Positions 31,287-39,969 of a stretch of DNA of 64,000 nt are shown in pieces. Each line of letters starts with the position of its first letter. Position 1 is the stretch's first letter. The notes beneath the pieces were generated by a model, which worked only from the letters and a program-made list of their open reading frames with translations, was not told the DNA's origin and did not search any database. The translations under genes and the position numbers were made by a program. Location: assembly GCF_001005725.1 (NCBI RefSeq), contig NZ_LBIC01000007.1:248001-312000 (forward strand). The letters are read 5' to 3'. This DNA comes from Sphingobium chungbukense. GTDB lineage: Bacteria > Pseudomonadota > Alphaproteobacteria > Sphingomonadales > Sphingomonadaceae.

Positions 31287-31460
31287 TCAAAAATCGATAG
31301 CGATTCCCTTGCGTTCCCAGTCGCCATAGCGAACCGGGCTCAATTCCTCGTCATGAGGGGAAGGCCGGTCGAGCGGGTCGGGCTGCGGCACCGGGGGACT
31401 CTTCGAAAGATGCGCGGGCGGCTTCACATGCGCGGGGCGCTTGCCGTTGAAGGTTCCCAT
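31287..31460 (-). CDS. DUF1674 / SDHAF4-like succinate dehydrogenase assembly factor
   Basis: A 57-residue protein from ATG 31460. The C-terminus carries the family signature [16 protein letters not shown], with the characteristic GDWE...G...DF pattern; the N-terminal half is Pro-rich and probably disordered. SDHAF4 proteins bind flavinated SdhA before it joins SdhB. The gene is divergent from htpX. It fits with sdhB about 7 kb away, although sdhA itself is not in the window. Confidence 0.82.
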   Translation of the reverse strand: MGTFNGKRPAHVKPPAHLSKSPPVPQPDPLDRPSPHDEELSPVRYGDWERKGIAIDF

Positions 31461-31534
31461 CGATCCATCCTTTCGATTGCGGGGACGTCATCATCACCCC
31501 ATATTCATGGGCGACCCGCTATCTGGGCCGCAAA

Positions 31535-31541
31535 GGAGGTT
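31535..31541 (+). promoter_or_regulatory. Shine-Dalgarno site that sets the htpX start
   Basis: AGGAGGT at 31535-31541 ends 7 bases before the GTG at 31549. This selects the GTG over the upstream in-frame ATGs, which have no comparable site and would overlap the divergent DUF1674 gene. Confidence 0.8.
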
Positions 31542-31548
31542 TACGCAA

Positions 31549-32484
31549 GTGAGTGGTGTTCGGACCGTGATGCTGTTGTCGGCGCTGACCGCGCTGTTCA
31601 TGGCATTGGGCTATACGCTGGGTGGCAGCGGCGGCGCCGTGATCGCGCTGCTGGTGGCGGCCGGCATGAACCTCTTCACCTTCTGGAACGCCGACAGGAT
31701 CGTGCTGTCCATGCACCATGCGCGGGAAGTCGACGCGACGAGCGCGCCGGAATATTATGGCCTCGTCGCGGAACTGGCCCAGCGCGCCAAGCTCCCCATG
31801 CCCCGCGTCTATCTGATCGACGAGCCGCATCCCAACGCCTTCGCCACCGGGCGCGACCCGCGACATGCCGCCGTCGCCGCCACCACCGGGCTGCTCTCCA
31901 TGCTGAGCCGGGATGAGGTGGCCGGGGTCATGGCACATGAACTGGGCCATGTGCGCAATCGCGACACGCTGATCATGACAATGGTCGCGACCATTGCGGG
32001 CGCGATCTCGATGCTCGCCAATTTCGGCCTGTTCTTCCGCGGCGGTCACAACGAAAATGGCAACAGCAACATGGTCGCGACCCTGCTGGCGGTGATCGTC
32101 GCCCCCTTCGCCGCGATGATCGTGCAGATGGCGATCAGCCGCACCCGCGAATATGGCGCTGACGCGGCCGGCGCCGAGATCAGCGGCAACCCCCGCGCGC
32201 TCGCCTCTGCGCTCGCCAAGATTTCCGGCCGGGCGGAAATGATCCCCAACCCGGTAGCGGAACGCAATCCCGCTGCCGCGCAGCTCTATATCGTGCCGGT
32301 GCATGTGAGCGAACTCTTCTCCACCCATCCGGCCACCGAAAAACGCATCGCCGCGCTGGAGGAACTGGCGCAGGATATGGGGGCTCCGGTGATTGCACCA
32401 ATCGAACGGCGTGCCTCGGCCCTTAGTCCCGCAAAGCCGGCGCCGCGCAAGTCGAGCGCCCTCAATCCCCTCCGCCGCGATTAG
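31549..32484 (+). CDS. htpX: Membrane zinc metalloprotease HtpX
   Basis: A 311-residue M48B integral-membrane protease. Two N-terminal hydrophobic segments ([34 protein letters not shown]) come before the zinc motif [15 protein letters not shown]; two more ([35 protein letters not shown]) follow, then the third metal ligand in [15 protein letters not shown]. HtpX degrades misfolded inner-membrane proteins together with FtsH. The C-terminal extension with [13 protein letters not shown] is longer than in E. coli. It heads a plus-strand run with rsmB, the PAS gene, rpe and heparinase. Confidence 0.96.
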   Translation: MSGVRTVMLLSALTALFMALGYTLGGSGGAVIALLVAAGMNLFTFWNADRIVLSMHHAREVDATSAPEYYGLVAELAQRAKLPMPRVYLIDEPHPNAFATGRDPRHAAVAATTGLLSMLSRDEVAGVMAHELGHVRNRDTLIMTMVATIAGAISMLANFGLFFRGGHNENGNSNMVATLLAVIVAPFAAMIVQMAISRTREYGADAAGAEISGNPRALASALAKISGRAEMIPNPVAERNPAAAQLYIVPVHVSELFSTHPATEKRIAALEELAQDMGAPVIAPIERRASALSPAKPAPRKSSALNPLRRD

Positions 32485-32504
32485 CGTGCCTCTGGCCTGT
32501 CATT

Positions 32505-32571
32505 CCAGCGAAAGCCGGGATTTCGGGCGAGAGGACGCGACCTGTCGTCACGGAATCCCAGCTTTCGCCGG
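32505..32571. repeat. Imperfect inverted repeat, REP-like, downstream of htpX
   Basis: Arms of 18 bases (32505-32522 and 32554-32571) match at 16 positions and are 31 bases apart. The core GCGAAAGCCGGGATT is of the type seen in dispersed intergenic palindromes of alphaproteobacteria. There is no T-run, so it is not a standard terminator. Confidence 0.55.
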
Positions 32572-32659
32572 GAGGGCGGATGTCGCTGACGTCCGCTCAT
32601 GGCAACAGCCTTTGCAAACAAACCTTACCTTCCATCCCGTTTTGCCCTAATCGCCGCCC

Positions 32660-33949
32660 ATGCCTCGCCCATCCCGCCCCGAAGACGCCCCCGGCCTCCC
32701 TGCCCGCCGCGCGGCCCTGCGCCTGCTCGATGCCGTACTGCGCCGGGGCGATCCGCTGGAACTCGCGCTGCACGGCGCCGCCCAGGGCCTGCCCCCGGCC
32801 GACCGCGCCCTGGTCCACGCCATCGCCGCCGAAACACTCCGTCACCTGCCCGATCTCGACGCGCTGATCGACGGCGCCACCCGCCAGCCGCTGCCCCATG
32901 ATGCCAAGGCGCGCATGGTGCTGCGCATCGCCCTCATCCAGGTCCTCGCGCTCGGCACGGCCCCCCATGCCGCCATCGCCACCGCCCTGCCGCTGGTCGA
33001 CGGCGGCCCGCGCAAGCTGGTCCATGGCGTGTTCGGCACCCTGACCCGAGCCGATCCAATACTCCCTTCCCCCCCGGCCCTGCCGCCCGAAGTCGCGGCC
33101 CGCTGGGCCGGTCAATGGGGGGAGGCCATGACGCAGGCCGCCGCTACGGCCTATGCCCTGCGTCCGCCCGTCGACGTCACCCTGCGCGATGCCGGCGAAA
33201 CTACCCGCTGGACCGAAGCGCTGAACGGCCGCAGCTTCGCGCCCGGCCATGTTCGCCTGCCCGAAGGCGCCGCCATCCCCGACCTGCCCGGCTTTGCGGA
33301 AGGCGCCTGGTGGGTGCAGGATCTTGCCGCCTCGGTGCCCGCACGCCTGCTGGGCCAGGGCGAAGGCCGCACCGTTCTTGACCTCTGCGCCGCCCCCGGC
33401 GGCAAGACGATGCAGCTGGCCGCTTCGGACTGGCACGTCACCGCCGTCGACCAATCGAAAAAACGCCTTGAACGGCTGAGCGAGAACCTCGCCCGCACGG
33501 GGCTCTCCGCCGAGGTCGTGCAGGCCGACCTGCGCACCTGGACGCCGGAGGCCCCGGCCGACGCCATCCTGCTCGACGCCCCCTGCACCGCCACCGGCAT
33601 CTACCGCCGCCATCCCGACGTGCTCCACCGCATCGGCCCGCGCCAGATCGCGGAGCTGGCCGAACTCCAGGCCGAACTCCTCGCCCGCGCCGTCCAGTGG
33701 CTGAAACCGGGCGGCGTTCTGATCTACGCCACCTGCTCGCTCGAACGCGCCGAGGGCGAGGAACAGATCGCGCAGTTTCTGAGCAGCCACACCGATTTCA
33801 CGCCCCATCCGGCCGACCCCGCGGAATTGCCCGAAGGGATTGCGCCGACGGCGCAGGGCTGGGTGCGCACCTTGCCCGATACGCTGAAGGAACAGGGCGG
33901 CACGGACGGCTTTTTCGTTGCGCGGCTCAGGCGATCCACTAAGGCTTAA
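32660..33949 (+). CDS. rsmB: RsmB/NOP-family rRNA (cytosine-5) methyltransferase
   Basis: A 429-residue protein with an N-terminal NusB-like RNA-binding domain (residues ~10-130) and a C-terminal SAM-dependent methyltransferase domain. SAM binding is at LDLCAAPGGKTMQLA. The two catalytic cysteines of the m5C family are in LDAPCTATGIYRRHPD and LIYATCSLERAEGEE. The likely target is 16S rRNA C967, as for RsmB; a related position cannot be ruled out. It is about 175 bases after htpX. Confidence 0.93.
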   Translation: MPRPSRPEDAPGLPARRAALRLLDAVLRRGDPLELALHGAAQGLPPADRALVHAIAAETLRHLPDLDALIDGATRQPLPHDAKARMVLRIALIQVLALGTAPHAAIATALPLVDGGPRKLVHGVFGTLTRADPILPSPPALPPEVAARWAGQWGEAMTQAAATAYALRPPVDVTLRDAGETTRWTEALNGRSFAPGHVRLPEGAAIPDLPGFAEGAWWVQDLAASVPARLLGQGEGRTVLDLCAAPGGKTMQLAASDWHVTAVDQSKKRLERLSENLARTGLSAEVVQADLRTWTPEAPADAILLDAPCTATGIYRRHPDVLHRIGPRQIAELAELQAELLARAVQWLKPGGVLIYATCSLERAEGEEQIAQFLSSHTDFTPHPADPAELPEGIAPTAQGWVRTLPDTLKEQGGTDGFFVARLRRSTKA

Positions 33950-34015
33950 CCACCGCGTCTTATGCTGCGATCCGGCCGTTCTTCATCATCCGAGCTGCTC
34001 TAGGAAAGACCCGCT

Positions 34016-34501
34016 TTGCGCCCGACCGAGCCCTTGCCCCTGAACCATAGCTGGCCGCTCTACGCGCTGCGCGAGCATCTGGCGCCGGTCATGCTGGACG
34101 ATCGGCTGGCCCGCGACGATGAAGCGCTGGCGGAACGGGGCCTGGGCCTGTGGCACTGCAATCTGGCCGACGACACCCTCAGCTGGACCGACGGCGTTTA
34201 CGATATTTTCGGGCTGGAGCGGGGCATGGTCGTGCCCCGTCCCCTCGCCGTCTCGCTCTATGCGCCTGACAGTTGTGCCGCGATGGAGCAGTTACGGGCC
34301 TATGCCATCCGCCATCGGCGCGGCTTCACGCTGGACGTCGATATCCGCCCCGCGGAGGGCGGCGAATGCACCATGCGCCTGATCGCCGCCCCTATAATGG
34401 AGGAAAATCAGGTCATTGCGCTGCATGGCGTCAAGCAGTTCCTGCCCAGGGGTGCGGGGCCTTCCAAGGGACTCGATCCCACACTGTTCATCCTGTCCTG
34501 A
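34016..34501 (+). CDS. Single PAS-domain protein, 161 aa
   Basis: A TTG start at 34016 has GGAAAG 8 bases upstream. The protein is one PAS (PAS_3-like) domain: [34 protein letters not shown], then a strand region with [19 protein letters not shown]. No kinase, GGDEF or DNA-binding domain follows, so any output must be through a partner. The N-terminal ~45 residues are outside the fold. It lies between rsmB and rpe on the same strand. Confidence 0.75.
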   Translation: MRPTEPLPLNHSWPLYALREHLAPVMLDDRLARDDEALAERGLGLWHCNLADDTLSWTDGVYDIFGLERGMVVPRPLAVSLYAPDSCAAMEQLRAYAIRHRRGFTLDVDIRPAEGGECTMRLIAAPIMEENQVIALHGVKQFLPRGAGPSKGLDPTLFILS

Positions 34502-34602
34502 AACAGTTTTCCACAACCGCCAAGGCTTGTGGCCAAAAGCCTGTGGATAGCGAGAATCGGGCGTTGCCCTTAACCACGGCCAAGGCTAAGGCCGAAGGTC
34601 AA

Positions 34603-35265
34603 ATGACCAGCCCGATCCTTATCTCGCCCTCCATCCTGTCCGCCGATTTCGCCCGCTTGGGCGAGGAGGTCCGCGCCATCGACGAAGCGGGCGCCGACTG
34701 GATCCACATCGACGTGATGGACGGCCATTTCGTGCCCAACATCACCATCGGCCCCGGCGTGGTGAAGGCACTGCGCCCCCACACGAAGAAACCGTTCGAC
34801 GTCCACTTGATGATCTCCCCGGTGGACCTCTATCTGAATGCCTTTGCGGAGGCGGGCGCCGACATCATCACCGTCCATCCGGAGGCCGGTCCCCATATCC
34901 ACCGCTCCATCCAGCATATCAAGTCGCTGAACGTGCAGGCAGGCGTGGTGCTGAACCCCGGCACTCCGGCGAAGATGCTGGATTACCTCATCGACGACGT
35001 CGACCTGATCCTGGTGATGAGCGTCAACCCCGGTTTCGGCGGCCAGAGCTTCATCACCAACCAGCTCCGCAAGATCGAGGCGATCCGGAAGATGATCGAC
35101 AAGTCGGGCCGTGACATTCGCTTGCAAGTCGACGGCGGCATCGATTTCAAGACCGCACCGCTCGCGATCGAGGCGGGCGCGGACGTGCTGGTGGCGGGCA
35201 CCGCGACCTTCCGCGGCGGCCCGTCCGCCTATGCCGACAATATCCGGACGCTGCGCGGCGGGTGA
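34603..35265 (+). CDS. rpe: Ribulose-phosphate 3-epimerase
   Basis: A 220-residue TIM-barrel enzyme interconverting ribulose 5-phosphate and xylulose 5-phosphate. Signatures are [35 protein letters not shown] (metal and catalytic Asp), [28 protein letters not shown] and [20 protein letters not shown]. The ATG at 34603 has AAGG upstream; the longer frame from 34273 overlaps the PAS gene. It overlaps the next start (GTGA), coupling it to the heparinase gene. Confidence 0.96.
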   Translation: MTSPILISPSILSADFARLGEEVRAIDEAGADWIHIDVMDGHFVPNITIGPGVVKALRPHTKKPFDVHLMISPVDLYLNAFAEAGADIITVHPEAGPHIHRSIQHIKSLNVQAGVVLNPGTPAKMLDYLIDDVDLILVMSVNPGFGGQSFITNQLRKIEAIRKMIDKSGRDIRLQVDGGIDFKTAPLAIEAGADVLVAGTATFRGGPSAYADNIRTLRGG

Positions 35266-37040
35266 GCGAGCGTCGCCGCCTTTCCCCCCAATCCGTCCCG
35301 CCCGATTCTTTCGGGAACGAGGCCGACCAGCCGGATGACGGGATCGAACAGGGCAAGCGGCTCATCCGCGTCGCGGATGACAAGGGGCTTTCGCTGGCCC
35401 AGCGCATCGCCAATCGCTTCTACCTGCTGAGCTGGAAAACGCCGATCCACGGCCGCCGCCTCAAGGGCAAATATCCGCTCAAGCTGCTTGCCGTCCCCGA
35501 CGATGAAATTCCCGGCAATGCCCATGCGGGCCAGGCGATCCGTGCCGGTTATTTCCTGTTCCGCGGACTGAAGCAACCGCTCGGCAAGCTGGATTTCGCC
35601 AATCTCGGCCTGACCCCCGCCTTCACCGACTATCTGCACGGCTTCCACTGGCTGCGCGACCTTGCCACCGTCGCCACCCGCGAACAGGCCGCCCCGCTGG
35701 CCGAAGGAGTGATGCGCAAATGGCTCGACGCCCATGCCGACACACCCAGCGAACCCGCCTGGCGCGCCGACAATGCCGGCTGGCGACTGCTCTTCTGGTC
35801 GGCCCACGCGCCGCTGATCCTGTCGTCCAGCGATCTCGTCTACCGATCGCTGGTGCTGAACTGCATCGCGCGCACCGCCCGCCATCTCGATCGCGGCGCG
35901 GACAAGGCGCATATCGGCCTGCCCCGGCTTGTCGCCTGGGGCGGCATCGTCGCGGCCTCCATGCTGCTGCCCGGTGGCGCGGCGCGCAAGCTGTTCGGCG
36001 AAGCGGGCCTGAAACGCGCGCTCGACGGCGGCCTCCATGCCGATGGCGGCATCATCTCCCGCTCGCCGCTGGACCAGTTGGACACGATCATGCTGCTGAC
36101 CATGATCGCTGCGGTCTACGAAGTGCGTCGTGAACAGGTGCCGCCTTTCCTCAAGGACGCGCTCGGCAAGGCGGTTCCCGCGCTGCTGGGCCTCGTCCAT
36201 GGCGACGGCGGCCTTGGCAACTGGCAGGGCGCGGGTGCGATCGATCCCGCGACCATCGAAGCCGTGATCCGCGCCAGCCGGGTGCGCGCCCGCCCGCTAC
36301 GGCAGGCCAATGGCTGGGGCTATCAGCGGCTTGCGGCCAGCGGCACGGTGGTCCAAATCGACGCCGCTCCGCCGCCGGTCGCCCAACTGGCCGATGCGGG
36401 CTGCGCATCGACCGGCGCGATCGAGATCAGCGACGGCCCGCAACGGCTCGTCATCAATTGCGGCGGCGCCGCGCTGGAAGGCGCCTGGATTAACCGCGAC
36501 CTGGCGCAGGGCCTGCGCACCACCGCCGCGCACAGCACACTGGTACTCGACGACAGCAATTCCACCGCGCTGCTGCCCGACGGCACGCTGGGCAAGGGCG
36601 TGACCGAAGTCGAGATCGACCGGCAGGAAAGCGAAAGCGGCAGCCGCCTCGATTTGAGCCATGACGGCTATGTCCGCCGCATGGGCTATGTCCACCGCCG
36701 CCTGCTGCTGATGAGCAGCGACGGCAAGGAAATCCGGGGGGAGGACATGCTGACCCCCGCCGCACGCCGCCGAAAGCCGGTCAAGCTCCCGGTTCAGCTC
36801 CGCTTCCACCTCGCCCCCGGGGTCGAACCGACGCCGACGGCGGACGGCATGGGCGCGCTGCTGCGCATCGACACGGGCGCGACCTGGCAATTTCGCGCCA
36901 ACACGGGGAAGCTCGCCATCGAGGAAAGCCTGTGGGTGGACGCCGAAGGCCGCCCCCACGGCACGCGCCAACTGGCCGTCACCACCGAAGCCCTGCCCGG
37001 CGGCTCCACCATCGGCTGGCTGTTCAAGAAAGTCGGCTAA
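35262..37040 (+). CDS. Heparinase II/III family protein
   Basis: A 592-residue protein with an N-terminal alpha/alpha barrel ([58 protein letters not shown]) and a C-terminal beta-sandwich (about residues 330-590), the layout of heparinase II/III polysaccharide lyases. I see no signal peptide, unlike secreted lyases, so a role in envelope-polymer metabolism inside the cell or by an unusual export route is possible. It starts at GTG 35262 inside the rpe stop. The linkage to rpe recurs in sphingomonads as far as I recall; the substrate is unknown. Confidence 0.85.
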   Translation: MSERRRLSPQSVPPDSFGNEADQPDDGIEQGKRLIRVADDKGLSLAQRIANRFYLLSWKTPIHGRRLKGKYPLKLLAVPDDEIPGNAHAGQAIRAGYFLFRGLKQPLGKLDFANLGLTPAFTDYLHGFHWLRDLATVATREQAAPLAEGVMRKWLDAHADTPSEPAWRADNAGWRLLFWSAHAPLILSSSDLVYRSLVLNCIARTARHLDRGADKAHIGLPRLVAWGGIVAASMLLPGGAARKLFGEAGLKRALDGGLHADGGIISRSPLDQLDTIMLLTMIAAVYEVRREQVPPFLKDALGKAVPALLGLVHGDGGLGNWQGAGAIDPATIEAVIRASRVRARPLRQANGWGYQRLAASGTVVQIDAAPPPVAQLADAGCASTGAIEISDGPQRLVINCGGAALEGAWINRDLAQGLRTTAAHSTLVLDDSNSTALLPDGTLGKGVTEVEIDRQESESGSRLDLSHDGYVRRMGYVHRRLLLMSSDGKEIRGEDMLTPAARRRKPVKLPVQLRFHLAPGVEPTPTADGMGALLRIDTGATWQFRANTGKLAIEESLWVDAEGRPHGTRQLAVTTEALPGGSTIGWLFKKVG

Positions 37041-37071
37041 GCCTCCTGCTCGCGCGCTCCAGCGGAAATAA

Positions 37072-37575
37072 TCACTCCTCCACCGGAACGAACGCCCCCT
37101 TCGCCCTGTCCTTCACCACCTTGTCGGCCCGAAAGACCGAGCCGCTCATTGTGATATAGACCCCCGGTTCCGCCAGCTGGACCGTGGCGAAGGCCATGCC
37201 GAGGTTGAAGCTGGCGTCGCTCTCGCCAAAGCGCGCAGGGGCCAGGGCCCCGACCAGCACGATCCTCTTGCCCGCTATGGTGGCGAGCAGCTTTGCCGTT
37301 TCCGTCATCGTGTCGGTGCCATGGGTGATGATGACATGGCTTTCCGGCGCGGCGATCACACGGTCGCGGATCAGCGCCCGGTCGGCATCGTCCAGTTCCA
37401 GACTGTCCTTGCGCACGACTTCCTCGATGCGGAAAGGCCGCTTGACCCGGGCGATGTCCAGCAGCTTCGCCATCACCGTCTCACCGACCTGATAGTCCGA
37501 CAGCGCGTCGAAATAGATCTTGTCGATGGTCCCGCCGGTGGTGAGCAGGAGGATGGGCGTTTCAGGGGGCAGCAT
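37072..37575 (-). CDS. Single-domain asparaginase-like protein
   Basis: A 167-residue protein equal to the N-terminal half of a type I/II L-asparaginase. The first catalytic-threonine motif is LLTTGGTIDKIYF and the second Thr lies in VIITHGTDTMTETAKLLA. The C-terminal domain that completes the usual ~330-residue enzyme is absent, and the stop is clean, with no leftover homology seen downstream. Family members of this short type are annotated as asparaginase-domain proteins with unproven activity. It converges with the heparinase gene. Confidence 0.8.
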   Translation of the reverse strand: MLPPETPILLLTTGGTIDKIYFDALSDYQVGETVMAKLLDIARVKRPFRIEEVVRKDSLELDDADRALIRDRVIAAPESHVIITHGTDTMTETAKLLATIAGKRIVLVGALAPARFGESDASFNLGMAFATVQLAEPGVYITMSGSVFRADKVVKDRAKGAFVPVEE

Positions 37576-37642
37576 GGGGAGGCTCCAAGAGGGATCAGCC
37601 GTCCCTTTAGAGGATTTCCCTCTCGGCGTGAACCGGCGAGGC

Positions 37643-38455
37643 TTATCCGCCCCTGGCCATTTCCTCGCCCCGGTCGCGAGCGGCGGCGAGCGTGTCGGTC
37701 AGCAGCTTCAGCAGCCGTTCGTCGGCATCCAGCACGTTCAGCCCCTGCCGCGTCATGCCGCCGGGACTGGCCACCCGGTCCGCGAGGATGGCGGGACTTT
37801 CGCTGGCACGGGCCGCCATGCTGGCCGATCCGCGCACCGTGGCAAGCGCCATGCGCGCCGACTGGTCGGCGGGCAGTCCCAGCGCCTCGCCCGCACGGGC
37901 GAAGGCGTCGATGAAGCGGAACAGGAAGGCCGGCCCGCAGCCCGACAGCGCCGTGACCTCGTTGAACTGCCCTTCGTCAGCGATCCATTCGGCCAGGCCC
38001 AAAGGCGCGATGAAGGCCTCCACGGCCCCGCGCGAGGCAGCGGGAAGCGCGGCGTCGGCGTGGAGCGCGGTGACGCCCTCCCCTATGCCCACGGGCAGGT
38101 TGGGCATGGCGCGGACGATCTCGCCCGCTTGCGCGAAACGAGCGCGCAATTCGGCAAGCCGCGTCCCCGCGAGGATCGAGACGATGCGCGTATCGCCCCC
38201 GCAAAGCGGCGCGAGCGATGCGGCCACATCGCCGAGCTGATAAGGCTTCATGCCAAGCAGCACGGTCGTCCTTGCGGGCAAGGCGGAAGGATAGTCCGTG
38301 ACCACCTGCACCCCCTCGGCCACCGGCTTGCCACTGGGGCGCAGCACCGTGACGCGGGCGGGATCAAGCCCGCAGGCGAGCCAGCGGGCCAGCATCTGCC
38401 CCGCCATATTGCCACAGCCGACAAGGAAGAGATGATCGGGCCAGATTGGGGTCAT
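37643..38455 (-). CDS. proC: Pyrroline-5-carboxylate reductase
   Basis: A 270-residue enzyme performing the last step of proline synthesis with NAD(P)H. The Rossmann start is FLVGCGNMAGQMLARWL; the conserved C-terminal segments are VTALSGCGPAFLFRFIDAFA and RVASPGGMTRQGLNVLDA. It lies 10 bases downstream of the ybjN-like gene on the same strand and upstream of the asparaginase gene. Confidence 0.93.
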   Translation of the reverse strand: MTPIWPDHLFLVGCGNMAGQMLARWLACGLDPARVTVLRPSGKPVAEGVQVVTDYPSALPARTTVLLGMKPYQLGDVAASLAPLCGGDTRIVSILAGTRLAELRARFAQAGEIVRAMPNLPVGIGEGVTALHADAALPAASRGAVEAFIAPLGLAEWIADEGQFNEVTALSGCGPAFLFRFIDAFARAGEALGLPADQSARMALATVRGSASMAARASESPAILADRVASPGGMTRQGLNVLDADERLLKLLTDTLAAARDRGEEMARGG

Positions 38456-38465
38456 GAACGGGTAC

Positions 38466-38972
38466 TCAGGCTTCGCCGCGGGTTTCGATCAAGCTGGCGG
38501 AAATGGCTTCGGTCGGGGACTTGCCACCCCACAGCACGAACTGGAACACCGGGTAGAAGCGCTCGCACTCGTCGATCGCGGTTTCGATCAGGATCTGCGC
38601 CTGGTCGAGCGTCAGCGTGCCGCCGGCGCCCAGCAACGCGCCATGACGGAAGAGGATGATGCCGCTCGACGACCAGAGTTCGAAATGGCCGAGCCAGAGT
38701 TGCTCGTTGATCAGCCCCAGCGTTTCGTAGATCGCCGGGCGCTTGTCCTCGTTCACCCTGATGTCGGGCAGGGCAAGCAGCTGGAGGACCTGATCCTCGT
38801 CGCGCCAGATACCGCGCAGTTCATATTGTGCCCAGGACCCCTGGGTGCTGGCGACGATTTCGTCCTCGCCCACCTGATCGAAGCTCCAGCCATGCGCCTC
38901 GAAATAGGCGGCCAGCATGTCGATCGGCGCGGCTTCCTGACCGCCATTTTCAAATTCGTCGCTGTCCATCAT
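38466..38972 (-). CDS. YbjN domain protein
   Basis: A 168-residue protein of the YbjN family, whose fold resembles type III secretion chaperones. Recognisable parts are IDMLAAYFEAHGWSFDQVGE, YELRGIWRDEDQVLQLLALP and LWLGHFELWSSSGIILFRH. E. coli YbjN influences motility and stress responses, but its biochemistry is not known. It probably shares a transcript with proC. Confidence 0.85.
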   Translation of the reverse strand: MMDSDEFENGGQEAAPIDMLAAYFEAHGWSFDQVGEDEIVASTQGSWAQYELRGIWRDEDQVLQLLALPDIRVNEDKRPAIYETLGLINEQLWLGHFELWSSSGIILFRHGALLGAGGTLTLDQAQILIETAIDECERFYPVFQFVLWGGKSPTEAISASLIETRGEA

Positions 38973-39063
38973 TTGCGGGCCTTAGAGCATTTTCGACGGC
39001 GTGGGAAACCGGGCGCCACGGAAAATGCGTGGACAACTTCGCTTGGAGCGTCGGACCGGACGC

Positions 39064-39354
39064 CTATTCCGCGTCCTTGCCCTTGGCGCGGACCGTCTTC
39101 GTGACGGGTTGGGGCGCCTTGCCCTCCAGCGCGTCGAGGCGGGCCTTCAGCGCTTCCACCTCTTCGCGGGCGGCGGCGGCCAGAGCCTTGACCGCATCGA
39201 ATTCGTCGCGGCTGACGAAATCCATGCCGCCGATCCACTGCTTGGCCTTTTCGCGGGCATTGGTTTCAAACTCGCGGCTCATGCCCGCGACCGTTCCGGC
39301 CGCGCCGTTCACCAGCTTGGCCAGGTCGTCGAAAAAGCGGTTTTCGCTCTGCAT
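39064..39354 (-). CDS. ubiK: Ubiquinone biosynthesis accessory factor UbiK
   Basis: A 96-residue protein from ATG 39354: MQSENRFFDDLAKLVNGAAG, then an amphipathic helix, and a C-terminal coiled coil (AAAREEVEALKARLDALEG), the BMFP/YqiC architecture. UbiK assists the soluble ubiquinone-biosynthesis complex with UbiJ in aerobic growth. The longer reading from 39540 overlaps the tspO end and is excluded. It is 91 bases downstream of ybjN in position but upstream in the transcription direction. Confidence 0.88.
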   Translation of the reverse strand: MQSENRFFDDLAKLVNGAAGTVAGMSREFETNAREKAKQWIGGMDFVSRDEFDAVKALAAAAREEVEALKARLDALEGKAPQPVTKTVRAKGKDAE

Positions 39355-39400
39355 GATGCTTCGTCCTTCCGTGCGGCGCCCCGGCAGGGACGCACAAAAA

Positions 39401-39955
39401 TCATATCTGGGTCTGGAATGCGGGTTTGCCAAGGCTTTCCGCGTCCGGATTAAGGCGGCCGATCTCATAGTTGAGGTAGGATGCAAAGGCCAGCCAGCAC
39501 AGATAAGGCAGCAACAAAAGGCCCGCGATGCGCCGGACACGCCAGAACAGCGCGATCGTGACCGCCACCAGCGCGAACAGGATCAGGATCAGCACCAGCG
39601 CCTGGTCCACCTGATGCGCGCGGAAGAAAAGCGGCGACCAGAGCAGGTTCAGCACCAACTGCACAAGAAAGACGCCGATGGCGATCCCCCGACCCGTCGC
39701 CCCACGGGCATGCAGGACGATCGCCAGCGCCAGCGCCATGAGGATATAGAGGATCGTCCAGGCCAGCCCGAAGGCCCAGCCAGGCGGGATGATGTCCGGC
39801 TTGGCCAGCGCCGCGAACCAGCGATTGCCATAGCCACTATTGGCTAGCTTGCCGGAAAGAAAGCCAAGGAAAACAATCGCTGGCACAGTAACCAGCGCCC
39901 AGCGCGCATAGGCGAGACGTAATTGACCCGGAGACGCAATCTCGTTCATCGGCAA
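39401..39955 (-). CDS. tspO: TspO/MBR tryptophan-rich sensory protein homologue
   Basis: A 184-residue membrane protein with five predicted helices. Family marks are FGLAWTILYILMALALAIVL, LNLLWSPLFFRAHQVD and a C-terminal YLCWLAFASYLNYEI. TspO proteins bind porphyrins and sterols and can affect tetrapyrrole handling or stress signalling in alphaproteobacteria. An ATG two codons downstream (39949) is also possible. It lies 14 bases after the RND pump stop codon. Confidence 0.9.
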   Translation of the reverse strand: MPMNEIASPGQLRLAYARWALVTVPAIVFLGFLSGKLANSGYGNRWFAALAKPDIIPPGWAFGLAWTILYILMALALAIVLHARGATGRGIAIGVFLVQLVLNLLWSPLFFRAHQVDQALVLILILFALVAVTIALFWRVRRIAGLLLLPYLCWLAFASYLNYEIGRLNPDAESLGKPAFQTQI

Positions 39956-39969
39956 CGAAGCTCCACGAT

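Noticed and set aside
31164..31548. Long frames upstream of htpX in plus direction
   Set aside because: The strong AGGAGGT site sets htpX at 31549, and the opposite strand carries the DUF1674 gene at 31287-31460.
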